64,000 nt of DNA, from assembly GCA_017465465.1 (NCBI GenBank), contig JAFTWE010000032.1:1-64000 (forward strand), given 5' to 3'. The translations under genes were made by a program, and so were the position numbers. This document shows, one piece after another, positions 1 through 5,317 of this stretch; position 1 is the first letter of the stretch, and each line of letters begins with the position of its first letter. Below the pieces are notes generated by a model. It was not told the DNA's origin, ran no database searches, and saw only the letters and a program-made list of their open reading frames with translations. The DNA comes from Clostridia bacterium. Its GTDB lineage: Bacteria; Bacillota; Clostridia; Oscillospirales; Acutalibacteraceae.

Positions 1-2
1 AA

Positions 3-362
3 GCAGTATATATGGCTGCAGACTGCAACCATGATGGTATAATTGACCAAAATGATGTCAATTTGCTTAATCAGGCAGGTACACTCCTTGCAACTGTTGA
101 CCAGTCTAAGTCTGCAGAAGTTCTTCTTGAAACTTCATCAGGGTATGTTGAGTATATTTCTCTCATCGACCAGACTTTGGAAATCGAGAATGAAGATGAA
201 ACTGATACTCCTGAAGTTGACTGTGAAACAGACGAAGCTCCTGAGTCTGATGCAGAAGGCTCCGAACCTGTTGTTGAAAACAGCATTTTTGCATTCTTCT
301 TTGAATTTATTGTAATTTTTGAAAAGCTTTTCAATTTCATTTTAGGTTTTGTCAATGTTTAA
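3..362 (+). CDS. Secreted dockerin protein, 3' end only
   Basis: The reading frame is open to the left edge of the window, so this is the C-terminal part of a longer protein. The visible part starts with a calcium-binding dockerin-type repeat (DCNHDGIIDQNDVNLL). After it come a Glu/Asp-rich linker and a final stretch of about 25 residues that is very rich in Phe, Ile and Leu (from SIFAFFFEF to FNFILGFVNV). Dockerins bind cohesin modules and attach secreted enzymes to scaffolds. The catalytic part lies upstream and cannot be seen. A hydrophobic tail after the dockerin is unusual, because dockerins are normally terminal. Similar tails end several other secreted proteins in this window. A strong terminator follows directly. 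Confidence 0.7.
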   Translation, partial: AVYMAADCNHDGIIDQNDVNLLNQAGTLLATVDQSKSAEVLLETSSGYVEYISLIDQTLEIENEDETDTPEVDCETDEAPESDAEGSEPVVENSIFAFFFEFIVIFEKLFNFILGFVNV

Positions 363-380
363 TTGACTATCTTTTTACAC

Positions 381-412
381 ACGGCACCGGCTTTGTCCGG
401 TGTCGTTTTTTC
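381..412 (+). terminator. Rho-independent terminator after the dockerin gene
   Basis: A 10-bp stem (ACGGCACCGG pairing with CCGGTGTCGT, one G-U pair) with a 6-nt loop is followed by a T-rich run. It starts 19 nt after the stop codon of the dockerin gene. Confidence 0.85.
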
Positions 413-485
413 TTTTTATTTACTTTTTAGATGTATAGTGATAGAATTTAAAAGAAAAACGACAAAATTTTAAGGAGTTCTGTTA

Positions 486-754
486 ATGAATACAAATGAT
501 GGGTATAGTTTATTGTCCGCGGAAGGGAAAAAACTTGTTGAAATGTATTTGGTGGGAAGACAATTTAAGAATGCAATATTGGAAGAAGAAATGATAACGT
601 TTTTGTGAAGTGGCGATACATTTATGAACATATAGAAGAAACCAATTCAGTTAACTATGGTTTCTTAAATGCTTTTTGTGATTACTTAAATGAGCTCTGT
701 CAAAAAATGATACTCGAAGAATTCAATTATGATGTTAGCAAAAACATGAGATAA
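486..754 (+). pseudogene. Small frameshifted gene, function unknown
   Basis: An AAGGAG site precedes ATG 486. The frame runs for 40 codons (MNTNDGYSLLSAEGKK...) and stops at 606. A second frame opens before that stop (around DNVFVKWRYIYEH) and continues to a stop at 752-754. The two halves read as one protein of about 85-90 residues broken by a single indel near 590. The combined product would be a small, soluble, helical, acidic protein. I do not recognise the family. It sits just upstream of a decayed restriction gene, so it probably belongs to the same degenerating accessory region. A sequencing error is an alternative explanation. Confidence 0.45.
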
Positions 755-820
755 TTAAGTATACTATTTTTTTATGATTAAGGGAGAGATAAAGAATGAA
801 TACAACTATGTTTCTAACAA

Positions 821-1655
821 GTGGATTACGGTCAAAAAATCGGAAAAACAATTATCTTTGCATATAATCACAAACACGCAAAACTTATTGTTGATGTGTT
901 TAAGAAAACATATCCGAAGTACGGTGAAGATTACTGTCAGCTGATTGATAATCAGGTTAAAGGAGCAAACTCTCTTATCGAAAAATTTGAAAATGACGAT
1001 AATTTCCGTATAGCTGTTTCTGTTGATATGCTCGATACGGGTGTCGATGTTCCGAGTGTGCTCAACCTTGTATTCTTTAAAACCGTTAAATCGAAAATAA
1101 AGTTTGTTCAGATGATTGGTCGTGGTACAAGACTTTGTTGATATTGATACCCCGGATGATATATTTGATGGAGATTACGAAGGTGACGGACTTTTTGATA
1201 TCCGCACTTACAGAGAAAAGGTCATTGATTATCTCGCGGAAAATTCAAATAGCCCGACAATTCATAAAATTCGCAACCTTGAGCCGATTGATGCAGCAGA
1301 CCTCAGGGAATTGGAACGTGTACTTTGGGAAGAGTTAGGAACAAAGGATGAGTACGAAAAAATCAGTGATATTGATAATCTTGCAGCCTTCATCCGTTCA
1401 ATCGTAGGCATCGAGCAGGATGCAATTAACGCGAAGTTCGGTGAATTCCTCAGCGGCAATGTTTTTAACTCGCAACAGCAGGAATTCGTCAAATCAATCA
1501 TTGATTATGTACGCGAAAACGGTGATATAGAAATCGATGACCTGATTGAAAAATCTCCGTTTGATAATTACGATATTATAACGATGTTTGGCCCGCAGGC
1601 ACACATATTGAGAAGTATAGTGGATATCATGCACAACAGCATAACTGCAGCGTAA
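821..1655 (+). pseudogene. Type I restriction enzyme R subunit (HsdR) remnant
   Basis: Two fragments of an HsdR translocase survive. The first (821-1141) is the second RecA-like helicase domain: KTIIFAYNHKHA at its start, SVDMLDTGVDVP in the middle and motif VI QMIGRGTRL at its end. The second, in another frame (about 1130-1655), is the C-terminal HsdR region (FDIRTYREKVIDYLAEN, LEPIDAADLRELERVLWEEL). Everything N-terminal is missing: the nuclease domain, Walker A and the DEAD-type first helicase domain. The Cys-rich segment that normally follows motif VI has also been deleted, and the junction changes frame. No hsdM or hsdS is present. It is therefore a non-functional relic of a type I restriction-modification system. 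Confidence 0.85.
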
Positions 1656-1671
1656 AAGTGAAGATAAAACT

Positions 1672-1715
1672 AAATCCACCATTTAGAAAGCAAAATGCAT
1701 TCTTGATGGTGGATT
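1672..1715. terminator. Bidirectional terminator between converging genes
   Basis: A perfect 11-bp inverted repeat (AAATCCACCAT and ATGGTGGATTT) encloses a 22-nt loop, with T or A runs on both outer sides. It lies between the hsdR remnant on the plus strand and the DUF2442 gene on the minus strand. Confidence 0.7.
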
Positions 1716-1730
1716 TTTATTAACCTTTTA

Positions 1731-2168
1731 TTACGTTCTTACTGGTTCCCCATATTCACGTCTCATTGCTTCCATTGAAACTATCCACTGTTTACCGAAC
1801 TTGCAAACATCAACACCGTTAACGAGCTTGCCATATGCAATCGCTTTACGGAGTGTGCTTTCGTTTAAATTCCAAAGGAATGTTGCATCGCTGAAAGCCA
1901 TAAGACCGTCAAAGGGTGTGTCAATTTCTTCACCGTTTGCCCAAAGCTCATCGCAAGAGATATCGATATCATCGTTCCAGATGATACCATAACCGCTTTG
2001 GTCAACTACAACGGAACTGAAAAGTTCAGGTGAATCTTTGAGAGGTAAAAAGAAACTGTATTTTTCAAATAGTGGCTTTACATCATAAATCTTTGTTACT
2101 CCCTCGCTGAACTGCACACTAAGCTTGTAGTCTGGCAGAGCGTTTACATTTTTAACCTTATGGAACAT
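1731..2168 (-). CDS. DUF2442 protein, likely antitoxin with DNA-binding tail
   Basis: This is a 145-residue soluble protein. The N-terminal ~80 residues match the DUF2442 type (FHKVKNVNALPDYKLSVQF, then GYGIIWNDDIDISCDELW). The C-terminal ~55 residues look like a helix-turn-helix segment (ATFLWNLNESTLRKAIAYGK). The start is ATG 2168, because an AAAGGAGG site lies 7 nt before it; a longer in-frame start would read through that site. It follows the DUF4160 gene by 13 nt on the same strand. DUF4160/DUF2442 pairs are common in bacterial accessory DNA and are usually interpreted as toxin-antitoxin modules. The antitoxin and DNA-binding roles are inferred from that pairing and from the HTH-like tail. 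Confidence 0.7.
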   Translation of the reverse strand: MFHKVKNVNALPDYKLSVQFSEGVTKIYDVKPLFEKYSFFLPLKDSPELFSSVVVDQSGYGIIWNDDIDISCDELWANGEEIDTPFDGLMAFSDATFLWNLNESTLRKAIAYGKLVNGVDVCKFGKQWIVSMEAMRREYGEPVRT

Positions 2169-2181
2169 ATCAAAACCTCCT

Positions 2182-2436
2182 TTATTCAAGAGGGGAAAGA
2201 GTAGTGAACTCCTGTGTTTCCCAAATTTTCAAGAGTGCATCCTTGTGCATTGAGTTCCATTCAAGGACCATTTCAAGTGCTTTGTTGGGAAGCTCACCCT
2301 CTAAAATGGTACCATCGTTAATGCTGATTGCAGCCATGTGTTCGCCGTAAATTGCGTGGAAATGTGGCGGATTGTGTTCTGACTGCTGAAAATACATACG
2401 GATAACAATTCCGTAAAATCTTGATAATACAGGCAT
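2182..2436 (-). CDS. DUF4160 protein, putative toxin of a TA pair
   Basis: This is an 84-residue protein of the DUF4160 family. It starts with PVLSRFYGIVIRMYF, followed by the typical EHNPPHFHAIYGE motif with two histidines that may be catalytic or metal-binding. The start is ATG 2436, preceded by an AAAGGAGA site at about 9 nt. It is the first gene of a two-gene unit with the DUF2442 gene. DUF4160 proteins are found beside DUF2442 in many genomes and are usually listed as putative toxins, but no biochemical activity can be read from the sequence. It stands between an hsdR relic and a relaxase, which fits a module maintained on mobile DNA. Confidence 0.72.
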   Translation of the reverse strand: MPVLSRFYGIVIRMYFQQSEHNPPHFHAIYGEHMAAISINDGTILEGELPNKALEMVLEWNSMHKDALLKIWETQEFTTLSPLE

Positions 2437-2494
2437 CAATTAATCTCTCCTTTCACTTGCAGTATATCACGGTATCGTGATATTGTCAATAATA

Positions 2495-3946
2495 TTATAT
2501 GTAATTCTTATTTATATTATTTGACTGTAAACGATATTTGTTGTGTGCATTGTGTTTGTTTTGGTTTATTTTAAATTCGCGGTCCAGCAAGGTAACGATT
2601 CCTTCCATAGACTGCAAGTAACCGTCAAAAGGTCTTTGTCCCGCTTTAAGCGTGTTACGATAAGCATTACTGTATTTCTTGAAGCTTGCGGTGTCAGCTA
2701 TTAACTTTTGTTGCTCTTCTTTAAGCTGTTGAATTTGCTTTTCAACAGCTTTTTCTTTTGTTATGGCAGAACATACTCTAATTAAAGAAACGAATAGTGA
2801 AATCCAACCGTTAGAGGCGCGCAAAAGGTACATCGCATCATAATATGATCGTTTAGCCTTGTATCGTTCATCGTAGGCTGATTTTAACTGATTAGTATTA
2901 TTTTGCTTTAATTCAGCTCTGATAAACCAGAATTCTTCACTGACTTCACGGTAAGATGTCCAAAGCTTCTGTCGTTCCTCCCAACTAATCTTTTGGGTTT
3001 CTGCTTGGTTGATTTGTTCCGCTAACGATAAAACAGATTGTGAAAAGTTTTGTCTTTGAGCGTAATCGGAAAGTACTTCACGTTTTAATTTTCGTCCTTC
3101 CTCGTCAAGCTCTGCAAAACGCTCATCGTCACAGGCAAACATAAGAAAGAGAACATTCTCATAAACATTATCTTTATCATTTGTTACTAAGTCAATAGTT
3201 TCCTGCAGTGCCTGAGACATATCGCTTTCAAGATTTATGAGCTTGTCCTCAATTTGTCTGTTGATTTCATTTAGTGTCTTTTCCGCGTCCGTTTTGTAAA
3301 CGATACTGCTTCTTCCATTTTTATGGCGTCGTTGGGCTTTCTCTTCTTCTGTTAAAAGGTTGTAGAGTGCTTCGTCATATACATCGCAGTCATCAATGTC
3401 CCAACCGCGTGAACGCATAAATTCAGGCACCTCTTTATTAAGCCTACCGAAAAATTTGAGATTATGTTTTTCTTTTGCGCACAGTCTGCCGTCTTCTGTC
3501 ATAGGCTCCCAAAAAATATGTATATGAGGTCCTTTCTCATCAAAGTGAATTGCGATGGAACGGATATTGTCTTTACCTACAATTTTAGTGATTATTTCAA
3601 TTCCGTCTTTCAGTAGTTGCAATTGTTCGTCTTCACTTAGTGTATTCATATATGCTGCGGGTGGCTTGAAGAGGGTAACGCACATTCTCACTGCATCACT
3701 TCTTAAAGCTCTGCCTTTGGCATCCCTTAGAGTAGAACAATGTTCATCAGAATATGCAAGTAATTGTTTTGCAGTCGAAAATCCTAAATATTGGTTTTTG
3801 TATGAAAGCTCGGGATTTATGTCCGGGTCACGCCCGATTCTTTCTTTGAGCGCTTCTGCAGCAACAAGATAGAAGTTACCGCAATGTTTACTTTTGTTTG
3901 TGCTGTTGCTAAGTTTCATTGATGGAATTCCAACGGTCCAACCCAT
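2495..3946 (-). CDS. MobV/Pre-type relaxase (plasmid recombination enzyme)
   Basis: This is a 483-residue relaxase of the Pre/Mob (MobV) type, which nicks oriT to start conjugative transfer. The key motif is the HxDExxPHxH metal and active-site signature at residues 134-143 (HFDEKGPHIH). It is followed by a helical region, a short hydrophobic stretch near residue 400 and a coiled-coil C-terminus with a long KEEQQKL-type helix. Start ATG 3946 is set by AAAGGAGATG just upstream. The N-terminus (GWTVGIPSMKLSN...SKHCGNF) differs from classical MobV proteins, which carry an HNxR motif there. No replication gene accompanies it, which suggests an integrated mobilizable element. Its immediate upstream DNA carries short inverted repeats that may be oriT. 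Confidence 0.85.
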   Translation of the reverse strand: MGWTVGIPSMKLSNSTNKSKHCGNFYLVAAEALKERIGRDPDINPELSYKNQYLGFSTAKQLLAYSDEHCSTLRDAKGRALRSDAVRMCVTLFKPPAAYMNTLSEDEQLQLLKDGIEIITKIVGKDNIRSIAIHFDEKGPHIHIFWEPMTEDGRLCAKEKHNLKFFGRLNKEVPEFMRSRGWDIDDCDVYDEALYNLLTEEEKAQRRHKNGRSSIVYKTDAEKTLNEINRQIEDKLINLESDMSQALQETIDLVTNDKDNVYENVLFLMFACDDERFAELDEEGRKLKREVLSDYAQRQNFSQSVLSLAEQINQAETQKISWEERQKLWTSYREVSEEFWFIRAELKQNNTNQLKSAYDERYKAKRSYYDAMYLLRASNGWISLFVSLIRVCSAITKEKAVEKQIQQLKEEQQKLIADTASFKKYSNAYRNTLKAGQRPFDGYLQSMEGIVTLLDREFKINQNKHNAHNKYRLQSNNINKNYI

Positions 3947-3963
3947 TGTAACATCTCCTTTAC

Positions 3964-3997
3964 ATAAGTATGTGCCCTCGTACTTATTGCATAAGTA
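3964..3997 (-). other. Candidate oriT upstream of the relaxase
   Basis: A perfect 7-bp inverted repeat, ATAAGTA (3964-3970) and TACTTAT (3981-3987), flanks a 10-nt loop. A third copy of ATAAGTA follows at 3991-3997. It lies 18 nt before the relaxase start. MobV plasmids such as pMV158 place their nick site next to short AT-rich inverted repeats directly upstream of mob, so this is the best oriT candidate here. The nick position cannot be assigned. Confidence 0.4.
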
Positions 3998-4269
3998 CCG
4001 ATGGGCCACTTCGTGATAACTCCTCCGGAGAGGGTGGGTGCTTGTGCACAATTTAAAAGAAGATGAACTTGATAAGAGTAAACTGACCTGAAAAATTTTT
4101 CTAATAGAATTCTAATAAAAGTTGAAATTTTGTGATTTTCGGCAGTTCCTTGATATGCAAAGGAATTTTTCTAATATGCTCGAAAAACCGCGTAAAATCA
4201 AGGAAAATGGGAGGGACAGGATAACACGGAAGGGGATTGAAAAATATAGCATAAACTTTCCTCTGAACC

Positions 4270-4380
4270 TCTCCAAAACCGCGTGCCGAGGGGCGCGGGT
4301 CTCCGGTGGAGACCTCTGCGAAGCAGAAGCGCAGACCGAGCCGGCAGGCGAGACCAAGTCCTTCTGCCCCTGCCAAGTGC
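4270..4380. other. GC-rich structured block between relaxase and B12 operon
   Basis: About 110 bases are markedly GC-rich in otherwise AT-rich sequence. They contain a perfect hairpin GGTCTCC-GGT-GGAGACC (4298-4314), followed directly by TCTGC-GAA-GCAGA. No convincing reading frame covers it; frames on either strand have no RBS or recognisable product. It could be part of the mobile element (end, oriT or structured RNA). The rest of 3998-4546 holds only the two hairpins listed separately and AT-rich spacer. Confidence 0.4.
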
Positions 4381-4381
4381 G

Positions 4382-4434
4382 ATAAATCCGAACTCTTTAG
4401 CCATCGTCGGCGAAGCGTTCGGATTTATTTTTTC
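4382..4434 (+). terminator. Hairpin with T-run
   Basis: A perfect 12-bp inverted repeat, ATAAATCCGAAC (4382-4393) and GTTCGGATTTAT (4417-4428), is followed by a T-run. The 23-nt loop is long. It probably terminates whatever was once transcribed through the relict element. Confidence 0.5.
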
Positions 4435-4452
4435 TTTGTCTGAATAGTAGTG

Positions 4453-4485
4453 AACTCTCGCAGATTGCTCTGCGGGAGTTTTTTG
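4453..4485 (+). terminator. Rho-independent terminator insulating the B12 operon
   Basis: A 12-bp stem (AACTCTCGCAGA with TCTGCGGGAGTT, one G-U pair), a TTGC loop and a T-run. It ends about 60 nt before the promoter of the B12 operon. Confidence 0.75.
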
Positions 4486-4546
4486 TTGGTCGTGATACTT
4501 TTGACGCATTACAGAAAGTTATTAAAAATTAATTTAGATTTATATG

Positions 4547-4575
4547 TTGAAAATATATAATGATTGTGCTATAAT
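4547..4575 (+). promoter_or_regulatory. Sigma-A promoter of the B12 operon
   Basis: -35 TTGAAA (4547-4552), a 17-nt spacer and a perfect -10 TATAAT (4570-4575) with an extended TGn just before it. Transcription should start near 4582, about 20 nt before the first riboswitch stem. Confidence 0.85.
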
Positions 4576-4601
4576 ATGCGAAAATTAATATCAGAATAAA
4601 G

Positions 4602-4789
4602 AGATACGGTTTGAAAAGTTGTAAGCTGAGTAGATGTAAAAGGGAATCAGGTTCGAATCCTGAACAACCGCCATTACTGTATTTGACAAGACAGGAGCAT
4701 ATTAACCATTGGGATATTCTATCCTGAGAAGGAGTGTTCCTGAAGTGGGCATATCCACTGCATCATAAGTCAGGATACCTGCCGTGTCT
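4602..4789 (+). promoter_or_regulatory. Cobalamin riboswitch
   Basis: The conserved core of the adenosylcobalamin-type aptamer is visible in order: AGGGAA (4641-4646), GGTTCGAATCC (4650-4660), CCGCCATTACTGT (4668-4680), a GGAGC segment near 4693, and the B12 box AAGTCAGGATACCTGCC (4767-4783). The ends pair as P1: AGATACGG (4602-4609) with CCGTGTCT (4782-4789), 8 bp with one G-U. The T-arm-like piece at 4650 belongs to this aptamer and is not a tRNA. It lies between a consensus promoter and an intrinsic terminator, so binding of B12 should promote termination and switch the operon off. The class is known; the exact switching helix is inferred. Confidence 0.9.
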
Positions 4790-4816
4790 TTTTAGGTTCA
4801 ACACAACTTTGGTGAG

Positions 4817-4870
4817 AAGAGTGCAACCGATTTATCGCCGCATTGCGGCTTTGGGTTTGCATTCTTTTTT
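4817..4870 (+). terminator. Riboswitch-controlled terminator
   Basis: A composite hairpin: outer stem GAGTGCAACC with GGTTTGCATTC (one bulge), inner stem GCCGC-ATT-GCGGC, then TTTTTT at 4865-4870. Its place 28 nt after the B12 aptamer and before the first gene makes it the likely regulated terminator. Confidence 0.75.
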
Positions 4871-4982
4871 AATTTTGTAGAGCCAAAGCCTTTCTTCGCT
4901 ATGCCGTGTTTTAAATCTGTTGTACTCTTTTGACCTATTTGGTTGAAAGGGTATTTTTTTGTTTGTAAAGGAGGGTTGATAA

Positions 4983-5282
4983 GTGACATCAGATGAGAAA
5001 AAGTCCTGGGCGGAAGAACTTTTGAAAAGAAAAGCTGAGGAACTCGGAAGATTGCCCAAAAAGGATGATTTTGATGAACCCACACGGTCACGAATCAAAG
5101 CCTTCTTAGGTCCTTGGCCAAGGGCGTTGGAAGCTGCCGGATTAAAAGAAGCGAAACCTGTTCCTGTAAAATCCAAAAAGAGAAAAAGGGCAACTATCAG
5201 CTCCAAAAACCAAACTGTTTCTGCACGACAGAAGTTGGAGAAACACAGAACCGAACCGAAAGAACAGAATACTTTCGGTTAA
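4983..5282 (+). CDS. Small HNH-repeat protein, first gene after the riboswitch
   Basis: This is a 99-residue basic protein. Residues 5-55 match the short homing-endonuclease-associated repeat found in many clostridial small proteins (WAEELLKRKAEELGR, then RSRIKAFLGPWPRALEAAG). The tail is Lys/Arg-rich and low in complexity. It starts at GTG 4983, with an AAAGGAGG site about 8 nt upstream. No HNH nuclease residues (His-Asn-His) are present, so the module alone would be a DNA-binding helix bundle. It lies inside the leader of the B12 operon, 35 nt ahead of the binder gene. It may be a passenger of mobile origin or a regulator of the locus; nothing in the sequence decides this. Confidence 0.65.
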   Translation: MTSDEKKSWAEELLKRKAEELGRLPKKDDFDEPTRSRIKAFLGPWPRALEAAGLKEAKPVPVKSKKRKRATISSKNQTVSARQKLEKHRTEPKEQNTFG

Positions 5283-5317
5283 AACAAAAAGAAAAATATC
5301 AAAAAGGAGATTCAATA

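Noticed and set aside
796..870. Start of the hsdR fragment at ATG 796
   Set aside because: That frame stops after about 23 codons and is not in the frame of the helicase fragment; the surviving fragment has no genuine start.
4101..4509. Overlapping open frames of 80-100 codons on both strands
   Set aside because: They lie in a GC-rich hairpin block and have no RBS or recognisable product; open frames there follow from base composition.
4641..4672. tRNA-like 3' end (GGTTCGAATCC followed by ...CCGCCA)
   Set aside because: No acceptor, D or anticodon arm can be folded upstream. The sequence fits the conserved core of a cobalamin riboswitch with its B12 box 100 nt later.
4798..5206. Minus-strand frames of 97 and 124 codons
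   Set aside because: They run antisense to the riboswitch terminator and the HNH-repeat gene and have no start signals.
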